A stretch of DNA of 64,000 nt from Hymenobacter cheonanensis (GCF_030581075.1 NZ_JAUQSW010000014.1:1-64000); one strand, 5' to 3'; positions 50,486 to 60,500 are shown, numbered from the stretch's first letter. Numbers and translations: made by a program. The notes: generated by a model from the letters alone, not told the origin.

Positions 50486-51537
50486 ACTCCTGTGGTGTTA
50501 CTATCGGCATACGCCCGCAGCGAAGCGGCAATATCCGCCACCGTCACGGGCTGGTCAAAAATGCCGTACCCGATGCCTTGCAGCAAGGTGCACTTGATGA
50601 CATCGCCCCGGTTTTTCTTGTCGTGCCGGGCATAGGCCGCGATTTCGTCGATTTCGCCTTCGGCAAAGCTTAATGGCTCGAACGAGGCGCCGACTACGGC
50701 CCGCACCTGCGCCAGCTCGTCGGCCCCTAGCAGGCCGCGCCGGGCAGCCAGCCAGCTTTCGCAGAGGAGGCCCGCCGCCACGGCTTCGCCGTGGCGCACG
50801 GCGCGGCCGGGCTGGGCCAGCAGGTAGCTTTCGAGAGCGTGGCCCACGGTGTGGCCGAAGTTGAGCAGCTTGCGCGGGCCGGTTTCGTGCGGGTCCTGGG
50901 CCACAATGGCTTCCTTAATGGCCACCGAGTGGCGGATGAGGGGCGTCCAGTCGGGCACGGCCGCCACGGCTAGCCCTTGCAGGTTGGCAAAGGCCGCCGC
51001 GTCGGCAATCAGCGCGTGCTTGATGACTTCGGCGTAGCCCGAGCGCAGCTCGCCGGCCGGCAGCGTGGCCAGAAAGGCGGGGTCCATCACCACGGCCTCC
51101 GGCTCCTGAAACACGCCGATGTGGTTTTTAAAGCCCTGAAAATCAACGCCCGTCTTGCCCCCCACGGCGGCATCGACCTGGGCTAGCAGCGTGGTGGGCA
51201 CGCCCACGCAGCGCAGCCCGCGCTTGTAGGTGGCCGCGCAAAACCCGCCGAGGTCCGTGACCACGCCGCCGCCCAGGCACACGAGCAGCGCGTGGCGGTC
51301 GGCCTCGTGGCGGGTTAGCCAGTCCCACACCAGCTCGCAGGTAGCCAAGGTTTTGTGCGCTTCGCCGGCCGCGATGGTCAGCAGCTCGTGGGCCGGCAGG
51401 TGCGGTTGCAGGCGCGGGTAGCAGTCGCGGGCAGTATTGGCATCGGCCAGCACGAAGAGGCGGCTGGGCGGGGCCTGGCGCAGCAGCGCGGCCAGGGCGG
51501 GCAGCGCCTCGGGGCCAATGATGGGCGGGGTAGTCAA
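50482..51537 (-). CDS. aroB: 3-dehydroquinate synthase
   Basis: 351 residues from TTG 51537. AroB motifs: LADANTARDCYP near the NAD site, LLVCLGGGVVTDLGGFCAA, GVPTTLLAQVDAAVGGKTG, PRKLLNFGHTVGHALES with the zinc-binding His, and RHGEAVAAGL. It converts DAHP to 3-dehydroquinate with NAD and a metal ion. The frame is open to 51768 but the extra residues (Arg/Pro/Ser-rich) are not AroB-like; TTG gives MTTPPIIGPEALPAL, the right length. The weak start fits its place as first gene of the aroB-membrane protein-aroA operon. Confidence 0.93.
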   Translation of the reverse strand: MTTPPIIGPEALPALAALLRQAPPSRLFVLADANTARDCYPRLQPHLPAHELLTIAAGEAHKTLATCELVWDWLTRHEADRHALLVCLGGGVVTDLGGFCAATYKRGLRCVGVPTTLLAQVDAAVGGKTGVDFQGFKNHIGVFQEPEAVVMDPAFLATLPAGELRSGYAEVIKHALIADAAAFANLQGLAVAAVPDWTPLIRHSVAIKEAIVAQDPHETGPRKLLNFGHTVGHALESYLLAQPGRAVRHGEAVAAGLLCESWLAARRGLLGADELAQVRAVVGASFEPLSFAEGEIDEIAAYARHDKKNRGDVIKCTLLQGIGYGIFDQPVTVADIAASLRAYADSNTTGV

Positions 51538-51676
51538 GACGAAAACGGCGGAGGTAAAGCGAGTGCAAATAAACGGCGGGCTGGCCCACCATCGGCCCCG
51601 GCCGGCGCTGGGTGCAACCTTTCGGGGCCGGCCGGGCCTCTTGCTGCTGCCCTTCTTTTCCACTCGCCGGTGCCCC

Positions 51677-52144
51677 ATGCGTACACTTCTCCTCTCCCTA
51701 ACCCTGCTAGGCGCCAGCCAGCTGCTAAGCGGCTGCCAGACCACCGACACCGACCTGCGGCCCGCCAACTACGACGAGTTGGCCATGGCCACCGGGCACT
51801 GGGAATGGGAGCGCTCGGTACTGGGCTTTACTTATAATAAAACGCCGGCCTCGGTGGGCTACACGCGCCAGCTGGTTTTCGGGCCCGACCACCGCCTGCT
51901 GCTGCGCCGCCGCGGGCAGGCCGACTTCGCCACCACTTATCAGCTCACTACGTACGCGCCGCCGGGCGGCACCAAGAGCCTGCCGGCCCTGCGCTTCGAC
52001 ACGGCCGAGCCCGCGCTGCCCACCGGCAGCCTGCGGTATTATGACCTGAGCCAGCAAAATGGCCAGCAGCTGCTGACATTGGTAGGTGAGCGGGCCAACC
52101 TCGATGCCGATGCCATCGAAACCTATCATTGGGTTGCCGAGTAA
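51677..52144 (+). CDS. Hypothetical lipoprotein
   Basis: 155 residues. The lipobox is LLSGC after LLLSLTLLGASQ. The mature domain is beta-rich (GHWEWERSVLGFTYNKTP, YTRQLVFGPDHRLLLRR) and looks like a small barrel, as in lipocalin-type lipoproteins of this phylum; not otherwise recognised. ATG at 51677 starts the signal. It is divergent from aroB and followed after 28 bases by a second lipoprotein of similar plan, so the pair may be one transcript. Confidence 0.8.
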   Translation: MRTLLLSLTLLGASQLLSGCQTTDTDLRPANYDELAMATGHWEWERSVLGFTYNKTPASVGYTRQLVFGPDHRLLLRRRGQADFATTYQLTTYAPPGGTKSLPALRFDTAEPALPTGSLRYYDLSQQNGQQLLTLVGERANLDADAIETYHWVAE

Positions 52145-52172
52145 GCGCAGCTGTCTTAATCCTGCCTTCATC

Positions 52173-52577
52173 ATGAAAAACCTGCTGCCCCTGCTGCTGC
52201 TCACCGCTAGCCTCGCTGGCTGCCAGCGCGGCGCCACCACCTCCCCTGGCCCCGAAAGCACGCTCTTGGGCTCGTGGCGCCTCACCGGCTACCAGTGTCA
52301 CTGCCCGCCCAACCAGCCCGTGCCCGACGAGTCGGTGACCTTCGGGGCCGGCCAGCATTTCAAGCTCTACCGCAACCAGGCGCTGGCGGCCGAGGGCACC
52401 TACACCACGGGCCAGGGGGCTAGCTGCGGCGGCACCCCCGAGCCGATTATTACCCTCACGCCCACCGCCGCCAGCACCTACGCCCCCAAGGGCGCCTACA
52501 CACTGGAAGGCAATACGTTGGTTATCGACCAATGCAGCGCGGCCGATGGCCCCCGCTACACCTACACCCGGCAGTAG
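52173..52577 (+). CDS. Hypothetical lipoprotein
   Basis: 134 residues. The lipobox is LAGC (Cys after LLPLLLLTASLAG). The mature part begins like a lipocalin-type domain (LLGSWRLTGYQC) with four more Cys (YQCHCPP, SCGGT, DQCSA), perhaps two disulfides in the periplasm or outside. The upstream lipoprotein (GHWEWERS) shares the general plan but not clear identity. ATG at 52173 is the signal start. It ends 10 bases before a perfect inverted repeat. Confidence 0.8.
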   Translation: MKNLLPLLLLTASLAGCQRGATTSPGPESTLLGSWRLTGYQCHCPPNQPVPDESVTFGAGQHFKLYRNQALAAEGTYTTGQGASCGGTPEPIITLTPTAASTYAPKGAYTLEGNTLVIDQCSAADGPRYTYTRQ

Positions 52578-52586
52578 TGCTTGGTT

Positions 52587-52661
52587 AAGTATGAGTTATG
52601 ACGTGTGAGTTATGAATTGCTCACCGAGTAACTCATAACTCACACGTCATAACTCATACTT
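52587..52661. repeat. Inverted repeat, family D
   Basis: Perfect 29-base arms 52587-52615 and 52633-52661 built from repeated TGAGTTATGA units around a 17-base spacer. AT-rich against the genome. It fills the gap between the convergent lipoprotein and DAHP synthase genes and probably ends both transcripts. Confidence 0.93.
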
Positions 52662-52664
52662 TCC

Positions 52665-53798
52665 TTAAAGCCCCGGCCCGAGGTTGGTGGGCCCATCTAC
52701 GGGCCGGCCGTTGAGTACCTGCGTTTGCTGCCGGATGCTCTCGATGTGGATGAGCTTGTAGAGTTCGCCCACGAATTTTTCGTCGATATTTAGCTTCTTA
52801 CCCCATTCGGGGCGGGTTTTGAAGATTTCCTGCCAGCGCTCGAGCTGTAAAATCTTCACGTTGTTCTCCTTCTTGTACTCGGCCAGCTCCTGGATGAGGG
52901 CCATGCGCCGGGCCAGCATTTCGAGAATTTCGTGGTCGGCGGTGTCCATTTTCTGGCGCAGCTCCTCGGCCTTGTTGCGGTAGTCGGCGTTGTCGGAGGA
53001 GCGGTAGCGGTACTTCAGCTCGCTCAGAATTTCCTGCAGGCGGGCGGGCGTCACCTGCTGGGCGGCGTCGCTCAGGGCGTGGTCGGGGTCGGGGTGCGTC
53101 TCGATGATGAGGCCATCGTAGTCGAGGTCCAGCGCCTTCTGGGCAATGGGCAGCAGCAAGTCGCGCGAGCCGCCGATGTGGCTAGGGTCGTTGATGAGCG
53201 GCAGCTGCGGGTAGCGGGTTTTCAACTCAATCGGGATGGCCCAGGTGGGCGCGTTGCGGTAGCGCGAGGGCGCAAACGTGCTGAAACCCCGGTGAATAGC
53301 CGCCAGGTCGGTAATGCCCGCGCGCTCCAGCCGCTCCAGGGCGCCGGCCCACAGCGCCAGGTCGGGGTTCACGGGATTTTTCACCATCACCGGCACGCCG
53401 GTACCGGCCAGGGCATCGGCCAGCTCCTGCACCGCGAAGGGGTTGACGGTGGTGCGCGCCCCAATCCAGAGCACGTCGATGTCGTGCTTCAGGGCTTCTT
53501 CTACGTGCTTGGGCGTGGCAACTTCGATGGCCATCGGCAGGCCGGTTTCCTGGCGGGCGGCTTGCAACCAGGGCAGCGCGGCGGTGCCCATGCCCTCGAA
53601 GCCGCCGGGCTTGGTGCGCGGCTTCCAGATGCCGGCGCGGTACATATCGGCCTGCCCGGCCGCCTTCAGGGCGCGGGCCACGGCCAGCACTTGCGCTTCT
53701 GATTCGGCCGAGCAGGGGCCGGCAATGATGAGAGGCTGCCCCTTGGCGGCCAGCTTGCGGGTAAAATACGTATCGGGGGTAGCTAGGCTATTTTCCAT
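52665..53798 (-). CDS. DAHP synthase fused to chorismate mutase (type II)
   Basis: 377 residues. The N-terminal DAHP synthase domain (about 15-265) has GPCSAES and IWKPRTKPGGFEG, DVLWIGARTT, and the metal-binding DPSHIGGSRDL. The C-terminal chorismate mutase domain (about 275-365, KAEELRQKMDTADHEILEML, RRMALIQELAEYKKENNV) is the AroQ helical type. It makes DAHP from PEP and erythrose-4-phosphate and also rearranges chorismate to prephenate; the fused mutase is typically involved in feedback control. With aroB and aroA nearby it forms a partial shikimate cluster. An inverted repeat lies in its leader. Confidence 0.95.
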   Translation of the reverse strand: MENSLATPDTYFTRKLAAKGQPLIIAGPCSAESEAQVLAVARALKAAGQADMYRAGIWKPRTKPGGFEGMGTAALPWLQAARQETGLPMAIEVATPKHVEEALKHDIDVLWIGARTTVNPFAVQELADALAGTGVPVMVKNPVNPDLALWAGALERLERAGITDLAAIHRGFSTFAPSRYRNAPTWAIPIELKTRYPQLPLINDPSHIGGSRDLLLPIAQKALDLDYDGLIIETHPDPDHALSDAAQQVTPARLQEILSELKYRYRSSDNADYRNKAEELRQKMDTADHEILEMLARRMALIQELAEYKKENNVKILQLERWQEIFKTRPEWGKKLNIDEKFVGELYKLIHIESIRQQTQVLNGRPVDGPTNLGPGL

Positions 53799-53813
53799 TA
53801 AACAGGGTAGCGA

Positions 53814-53873
53814 GGACTCTGCGAGTCTGCGCGGGGGAACGGCGGGATTGCTACGCGCAGGCTTGCAGAGCCC
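53814..53873. repeat. Inverted repeat, family H, upstream of DAHP synthase
   Basis: 20-base arms 53814-53833 and 53854-53873 (GGACTCTGCGAGTCTGCGCG against GGGCTCTGCAAGCCTGCGCG on the complement) differ at three positions, all transitions. It begins 15 bases upstream of the DAHP synthase ATG and could fold in its leader. Confidence 0.85.
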
Positions 53874-53993
53874 GCGCCACTTTTAAAAGCCTAAAAGTAA
53901 CCTCCGGTTGCCGAACAGGGTTTTCGCCGGGGGCCGTACCTTCGTGTACCCGCGCTAGCCTCCCCACCCGTCTCACCCGTTTTGCCCCCGTTT

Positions 53994-55202
53994 ATGCCTG
54001 CCAACCCCGCCGTGCCCGCGCTGCCCGCCGCTCCTATCTCGTTTGAAGACACCCGCATTGCCTTCGAAGCCAAGACCGATGCCGAGCTGCGCAAGATGTA
54101 CGCCCTGTTTGCAGCCATGAACAACGGCAGCCTGGTAAAAGCCGGCGGCGGTCTCATGCAGTCGGCCCTGAAATTTAATTTTCCGGGCACCAAGTTTCTT
54201 ATCAAGCACAGTATTTTCAAGCAGTTTTGCGGCGGCGAAACCATTAAGGAATGTGAGCCGGTGATTGCCGAGCTGGGCCGCTACCACATCGGTACCATCC
54301 TCGACTACTCGGTGGAAGGCACCGGCAACGACCGCAGCTTCGACCACACCCGCGACGAGATTCTGGCCACCATTGCCCTGGCCGCTACCACGCCCAATGT
54401 GCCGTTCTCCGTTTTTAAAGTAACGGGCCTGATGCCCACCGCCCTGCTCGAAAAAGTGCAGGCCGGGGCTGCCCTCACGCCCACCGAGCAGGCTAGCTTC
54501 GAGCGGGGCCGCCAGCGCCTCGATGCGCTGTGTGCCAGCGCTCATCAGCACGGCGTGCGCCTGTTTGTGGATGCCGAGGAAAGCTGGTTTCAGCAAACTA
54601 TCGACGACCTGGCCGAGGATATGATGCGCCGCTATAACGAGGAGCGCGCCATTGTCTGGAACACGTATCAGCTTTACCGCCACGACCGGCTGGAGGCGCT
54701 GCAAGCCGCCCACGACCGCGCCGCCCACGGTAATTTTTACCTCGGCGTGAAGCTCGTGCGCGGCGCCTACATGGAGAAGGAGGCCCGCGTGGCTCAGCAG
54801 CGCGGCCATCGCAACCCCATCAACCCCACCAAGCAGGCCACCGATGACCTGTATAATGAGAGCCTGCGCTACTGCGTGCAGCACGTAGACCGCATCAGCC
54901 TGTGCGCGGGCACTCACAATGAGGCCAGCTCGCTGCTGCTCACGCAGTTGATGCAGCAGGCCGGCATAGCCCCGCAGGATGAGCGGGTGTGGTTTGCCCA
55001 ACTCTACGGCATGAGCGACAACCTGAGCTACAACCTCGCCCACGCCGGTTACCACACCGCCAAGTATGTGCCCTACGGCCCCGTAGAGGCTGTGATGCCC
55101 TACCTGCTGCGCCGCGCCAACGAGAACACGGCCATTGCCGGCCAAAGCAGCCGCGAGTTTCTGCTAATTCAGAAAGAGCTGCGCCGCCGCCAGGGCCGCT
55201 AG
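53994..55202 (+). CDS. Proline dehydrogenase
   Basis: 402 residues. Single-domain PRODH of the (beta/alpha)8 type: FSVFKVTGLMPTALLEKVQ, GVRLFVDAEESWFQQTIDDL, FYLGVKLVRGAYMEKE and the C-terminal VPYGPVEAVMPYLLRRANEN. It oxidises proline to pyrroline-5-carboxylate with FAD. The P5C dehydrogenase domain of PutA is absent, as in most Bacteroidota. ATG at 53994 gives MPANPAVPAL; a TTG at 53982 is the alternative. Monocistronic as far as the window shows. Confidence 0.93.
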   Translation: MPANPAVPALPAAPISFEDTRIAFEAKTDAELRKMYALFAAMNNGSLVKAGGGLMQSALKFNFPGTKFLIKHSIFKQFCGGETIKECEPVIAELGRYHIGTILDYSVEGTGNDRSFDHTRDEILATIALAATTPNVPFSVFKVTGLMPTALLEKVQAGAALTPTEQASFERGRQRLDALCASAHQHGVRLFVDAEESWFQQTIDDLAEDMMRRYNEERAIVWNTYQLYRHDRLEALQAAHDRAAHGNFYLGVKLVRGAYMEKEARVAQQRGHRNPINPTKQATDDLYNESLRYCVQHVDRISLCAGTHNEASSLLLTQLMQQAGIAPQDERVWFAQLYGMSDNLSYNLAHAGYHTAKYVPYGPVEAVMPYLLRRANENTAIAGQSSREFLLIQKELRRRQGR

Positions 55203-55431
55203 CCCGTCCAATAGTAGCCCGCCGGGCAAATAGTGGATTTTTACCAGCCAGCGGGCTGCTTTTGCAACGTAGGCCTGATTTTTGGTATCCTACCCAAGCC
55301 CGTTTGGCAGCTTGGCAAACCCCGTGCTTGCCAGGCCGTTGCGGCGCGGCACTTCGTTCCTCCTCCCACCTTTTGTTAAGTTTCGGCCTGGCTGGCTGGT
55401 ACCAGCTGCTGGAGCCGTTCGCTTTTCTTCC

Positions 55432-55812
55432 ATGATTAACCGCCTCCGTCACTACCTCATCCGCTACGCCCGGCAGCAGGCTGGCACGGTCAGCTACCTC
55501 ACGCTGGTGCAGGAATCCGAACTGGGTTTAAACCTGGACATCTCGCACGAGAAATCGCGCCTCAACGAGATGCTGGCCGAGATATCGACCGAAGAATTTG
55601 CGGCCGGCCGGCCCATTCTCAGCAGCCTGGTGCGCGTGCAAGGCTCAAAGGGACAAGGCGATAACTTTTACAAGATGTGCGAGCGCCTGGGCATGGGCGA
55701 GTGGCGCACGCTGAAACAGGATGAAAATTTTCTGAAAAATCTTATTAAGGAATGCCGGGAGTTCTGGCAGCAGGAAGCCAACTATACCACGTATGCCCTA
55801 AAGGAAGCCTAG
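55432..55812 (+). CDS. Hypothetical small protein (helix-rich, possibly nucleic-acid associated)
   Basis: 126 residues, soluble. MINRLRHYLIRYARQQAGTV and SRLNEMLAEISTEEFAAGRP look helical; the centre GRPILSSLVRVQGSKGQGDNF is a pattern I have seen in a family of small Bacteroidota proteins of unknown role. No catalytic motif can be defended. ATG at 55432; the upstream frame is open but not protein-like. It is followed by a strong terminator and stands alone. Confidence 0.75.
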   Translation: MINRLRHYLIRYARQQAGTVSYLTLVQESELGLNLDISHEKSRLNEMLAEISTEEFAAGRPILSSLVRVQGSKGQGDNFYKMCERLGMGEWRTLKQDENFLKNLIKECREFWQQEANYTTYALKEA

Positions 55813-55856
55813 GCCCTTTGGTGGGCCTTAATCTTCCCTAAGCCTCTGTTACTTAT

Positions 55857-55890
55857 AAAAAAAGCTTCAGCCAGCGCTGAGGCTTTTTTT
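55857..55890. terminator. Intrinsic terminator
   Basis: A 15-base stem containing one G-U pair (AAAAAAAGCTTCAGC with GCTGAGGCTTTTTTT) and a 4-base loop, 44 bases after the small protein's stop. Confidence 0.9.
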
Positions 55891-56033
55891 ATGCAGGCCT
55901 GGCTAGCCGGCTCGGAGCGGCGGTTTGGCCTAATGTACCCTAATTCGCAACCCGGCTTCCGCCACCCCCGTTTAGGTATTCGAAGCCGGACAACAGCTCT
56001 GGCGCCTATTCACTCACCCACCCCCCTTTTCCG

Positions 56034-57185
56034 ATGAACACCAACGATGCGAATAACCCGATGAATACTGGCACCGGCGCTGGCGCTAACTACGGCACTA
56101 GCAACACCGGCACCGGCCTCGGCAATAGCGGCACTACCAGCAACGAAAGCACGAGCTATAACGCAGGCACCGACTACAGCAGCGCCACTGGCGGCAGCAC
56201 TTCTTCGGACGCCGATAACCTCGACTCTACTACCACTAAGCCCCTTTCCACTACTTCACCGACCATGCCGACTAACTCCACCGACCCGAACGCTCGCCCC
56301 GGCGATGACTATACTGCTACCCAAAAAGGTGGCGAAATTGCTGGCGATGCCGGTGCGGCCGTAGGCCGTGGCATCGACGCAGTAGAAAATACCGCCTCGC
56401 GCGCTGGCCATGCTATTAAAGATGCCGTAACCGGCGAAAACGATAGCTACGACGGCGACCACTCGCGCAACACTACGACGACCAATGCCGCTGGCGATGG
56501 CTCGACCCGCCCCGGCGACGACTTTAGTGCCACTGCCAAAGGCGCCGCAGTAGCTGGCACGGCCGGTGCCGTAGCAGGCCGCGCAGTTGATGCCGTACAA
56601 AACACGACCGACCGCGCTGCCCACGCTGTGAAAGATGCCGCTACCGGCACCAACGACAGCTACGATGGTGACTATAACCACACGAGCGGCATTTTCCGCG
56701 ACCGCGATAGCGCGGAGAAGGCCTATCAGTCACTGCACGAGCGTGGCTACAGCAAAGACGACGTACACTTGATGATGTCGGACGACACGCGCAAAACGCA
56801 TTTCGGCGACGACACGGTACACACTGAGCTGGGTGACAAGGCCATGGAAGGTGCGGGCGTAGGCTCGGCCATCGGTGGCACGGCCGGTGCTATTATTGGC
56901 GCTATTGCTGCTATCGGCACGTCGGTAGCGCTGCCGGGCCTTGGTCTTATCATTGCCGGCCCGCTGGCCGCTGCCCTGGCTGGTGCCGGTGCCGGTGGCC
57001 TCACGGGTGGCCTGGTAGGCGCCCTGGTAGGCTCGGGCATCCCCGAGGAGCACGCTGCCGAGTACGAAGAAGGTATTAAGAACGGCGGCATTGTAATGGG
57101 TGTGAAGCCCCGCAACGCCGAAGACGCCAAGTACTTCGAAGAGCAGTTCAAGAACAACAACGCCGACAAGGTGTACCGCTATTAG
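56034..57185 (+). CDS. Repeat-containing stress-type protein with glycine-zipper-like C-terminus
   Basis: 383 residues. The N-terminal 90 residues are Asn/Thr/Gly/Ser-rich and disordered. A unit of about 58 residues then occurs twice in tandem (ARPGDDYTATQKGGEIAGDA and TRPGDDFSATAKGAAVAGTA starts, each ending NDSYDGD). The C-terminal half resembles general-stress-protein 17M-type domains (GIFRDRDSAEKAYQSLHERG) joined to a Gly/Ala-rich hydrophobic stretch (GSAIGGTAGAIIGAIAAIG) typical of glycine zippers. Possibly osmotic or desiccation related by analogy with family members; function not proven. It starts at ATG 56034 and is followed by a terminator. Codons are less GC-extreme than in neighbours. 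Confidence 0.83.
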   Translation: MNTNDANNPMNTGTGAGANYGTSNTGTGLGNSGTTSNESTSYNAGTDYSSATGGSTSSDADNLDSTTTKPLSTTSPTMPTNSTDPNARPGDDYTATQKGGEIAGDAGAAVGRGIDAVENTASRAGHAIKDAVTGENDSYDGDHSRNTTTTNAAGDGSTRPGDDFSATAKGAAVAGTAGAVAGRAVDAVQNTTDRAAHAVKDAATGTNDSYDGDYNHTSGIFRDRDSAEKAYQSLHERGYSKDDVHLMMSDDTRKTHFGDDTVHTELGDKAMEGAGVGSAIGGTAGAIIGAIAAIGTSVALPGLGLIIAGPLAAALAGAGAGGLTGGLVGALVGSGIPEEHAAEYEEGIKNGGIVMGVKPRNAEDAKYFEEQFKNNNADKVYRY

Positions 57186-57552
57186 GCAGCCTAGCTGCCG
57201 AAACAAAAGCCTCTCCTGTAAGGGAGAGGCTTTTTTGTGTTTGCTGCGCAATAGTTAGGCCTCATTTGGCACGCTGGTGCCCGTCAGCCCACTGTTTTTC
57301 AACTTCTTGCTACCTAGGTTATGCCTGGGTTTTTACCTGGCGAATGTGGGAAACTTACGGCCAACATCGGTAATTATTCAAAGAGCAATTTCTGCTAATG
57401 AATTATTAGTGAATTTGTTGCCTATCGCACTTATTAACTACTAGCCGTGCAACTATTCGCCGCGAGTGTAGTTTTTAGTGCAGAATTCGGGCCTAGGCGG
57501 CAGGGTTCCATTAGTTGAACGAGTGACCTGGGGGCACCCCGGGCAATAGCTT
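57186..57552. other. AT-richer intergenic region before the RND operon
   Basis: It contains the terminator of the preceding gene at 57205-57236. The remaining 315 bases are AT-richer than the surroundings and probably hold the efflux promoter, but no convincing TAnnTTTG pair, repeat, regulator gene or RNA is visible. Confidence 0.5.
57205..57236. terminator. Intrinsic terminator
   Basis: Stem AAAAGCCTCTCC with its complement, 6-base loop, followed by six T, 20 bases after the stress-type gene. Confidence 0.9.
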
Positions 57553-60500
57553 ATGTGGATAGTACGGTTGGCACTGGCGCGGCCCTACACCTTCGTGGTG
57601 ATGGCGCTGCTCATTCTGATAGGGGGCGTGCTGACGATTCAGCGCATGGCGGTGGACATTTTCCCCGACATTCCCATTCCGGTGGTGGGCGTGGTGTGGA
57701 CCTACTCGGGCATCTCGCCCGAGGAAATGAACCAGCGCGTAGTTATTCCCAACGAGCGGGCGTTTACCACCACCGTCAATAATATTGAACACATTGAAAG
57801 CCAGAGCCTAAAAGGCATTGGCCTGATAAAAGTATTCTTCCAGCCGGGCGCCAACCCTGATGCGGGCGTGGCCCAGCTTACGGCCATTACCCAAACGCTG
57901 CTGCGGGTGCTGCCGCCCGGCATCACGCCGCCGCTCATTATTCGCTACTCGGCTTCTAACGTGCCGATTGCCCAAACCTCGCTCAGCTCCGAAACGCTGG
58001 GCGAGTCGGACCTCTTCGACGCGGCCAATGCCTTCATCCGGCCGGGGCTGGCGGTGGTGCAGGGCGCCTCGGTGCTGCTGCCCAATGGCGGCAAGCCCAA
58101 GCAGGTGATGGTAGACCTCGACCCGCAGAAGCTGGCTGGCAAGGGCCTCAGCGCCAACGACGTAGTAACTGCCCTCACCTCGCAAAACCTGACGGTGCCC
58201 GCTGGCTCGGCCAAGATTGGCAGCCGCGAGTACGACGTGAAGCTGAACTCAAGCCCCGAGGCCATTGCCACGCTCAACGACCTGCCGGTAAAGGAGGTAA
58301 ATGGCACCACCATCTACATCCGCGACGTGGCCTTTGTGCACGAAGGTTCGGCTGTGCAGCAGAACATTGTGCGCCAGAATGGCCGCCGCACGGCCATTAT
58401 TCCGATTCTGAAGAGTGGGGCGGCTTCTACCCTGGCCATTATAGACGGTATTAAAAAGGCCCTCCCAAATATTCAGGCCAACGCCCCGCCCGGCCTGAAT
58501 ATCAAGCTCTTGTTTGACCAGTCGTTTTTTGTCCGGGCCAGCATTAAGGGCGTTATTATTGAGGCTAGCATTGCGGCGGCCCTCACGGGCTTGATGATTT
58601 TGCTTTTTCTGGGCTCGTGGCGTTCCACGCTCATTATTGCCACAAGCATTCCGCTGTCTATCCTGGTGAGCATCATCGTGATGAACATTGTGGGCCAGAC
58701 GCTGAACATCATGACGCTGGGCGGCCTCTCGCTGGCCGTGGGCATCTTGGTGGATGACGCGACGGTGGAAATCGAGAACATTCACCGCAACATGGGCCAG
58801 AAGAAGGGCCTGAAACGCAGCATTCTGGATGGTGCGCAACAAATTGCGACGCCCGCACTGGTAGCCACGCTGGCTATTTGCATTGTGTTTGTGCCGGTGT
58901 TTTTCCTGGGTGGCGTGGCTTCGGCCATCTTCGCGCCCCTGGCCACGGCCGTGATTTTTGCCATGCTGGCCTCGTACATCCTCAGCCGGACGCTGGTGCC
59001 GACGCTGGTAATGTATTTGCTGCGCAAGGAGTTGCCTATTTACCACGCGCAGGAGGAAGAGGAAGTGCCCAGCGCGCATTTCCGCAACGGCCGCGAGGTA
59101 ACGCAGGGCGAGCGCGACCTGGCCCGCCTGCACCGCGAGCAGTTTGAAAAAGAGCACCCGAGCGGCACCCCCGAGGAAGAAGCCGAAGTACCCATTACCG
59201 ACGCCGAGCGGCAGGCCAGCGAGGGCATTACCAAGAGCTGGGTGTGGCGGGTGCACACCGCCTTCGAGCACAAATTCGAGAAATTCCGGGGCATTTATAC
59301 CGGGGCCCTGGACTGGTCGCTGAGCAACCGGCCGCTGGTGGTTACGGCTTTCGCGGTGCTGTTTGTGTGCTCGCTAGGGCTGTATCCACTTATTGGCCAG
59401 AACTTCTTCCCGACCGTGGATGCCGGCCAGTTGCGCCTGCACGTGCGGGTGCCTACCGGCACGCGGGTAGAGGAAACCGAGCGTCGCTTCCGCCAGGTAG
59501 AAGGCGTTATCAGGCAGGTCATCCCGGCGAAGGAATTGGACCTAGTACTTGATAATATCGGCCTGCCGGTGGTGCCCATCAACCTGCTGCTGAGCGATAA
59601 CCCCACCATCGGGGCCGGCGACGGCGAAATACTGGTGAGCATGAAGGAAGACCACGGGCCCACCGGCGAGTACATCGAGCGCATCCGGCGCGAGCTTCAC
59701 CGGCAGTACCCCGACCTGATTATCTTCTTCCAGCCGGCTGATATTGTGAATCAGACGCTGAACTTCGGCCTGCCCGCCCCCATTGACATTCAGGTAACGG
59801 GCCGCGACAAGGCGGCCAACCAGCGCATTGCCGGTGAGCTGAAGCTGAAAATTGACAAAGTGCAGGGCGTTGTGGATGCGTTTGTGTACCAAGCCTTTGA
59901 CCAGCCGCAGCTGCGCCTGGACATTGACCGGGTGCGGGCGCAGCAGGCGGGGCTGGCCCAGCGCGACATCGCCAACAACGTGCTCGTGAACCTGAGCAGC
60001 AGTACCCAAACCAGCCCCAACCAGTGGCTGAATACCGTGACGGGTGTGAACTACACGGTGGCCGTGCAAACGCCGCCCAGCCAGCTGGCCAGCCTCAACG
60101 AGCTGGGTAACATTACCGTGACGGGCCCCGGCCAGCCGGTGCCGCAGCTGCTTACCAGCTTTGCCCAGCTGCGCCGCACCGAAACCACGGCCGTGGCCTC
60201 AGACTACAACATTCAGCGCACCGTGGACCTCTACGCCAGCGTGAGCGGGCGCGACCTGGGCGGCGTGAGCAAGGAAGTGCGCAAAATTATCGCCGATGCG
60301 GAGAAGCACTTGCCCAAGGGCACGACCATTGTGCTGCGCGGCCAGGCCGAGTCGATGCGCACCTCGTTTATCGGGCTGGGGCTAGGGGTGGCGGGCGCCA
60401 TCCTGCTGGTTTACCTGCTGATGGCGGTGAACTTCCAGAGCTGGCTCGACCCGCTTATCATCATCACGGCCCTGCCGGGCGCGCTGGCGGGCATTCTGTG

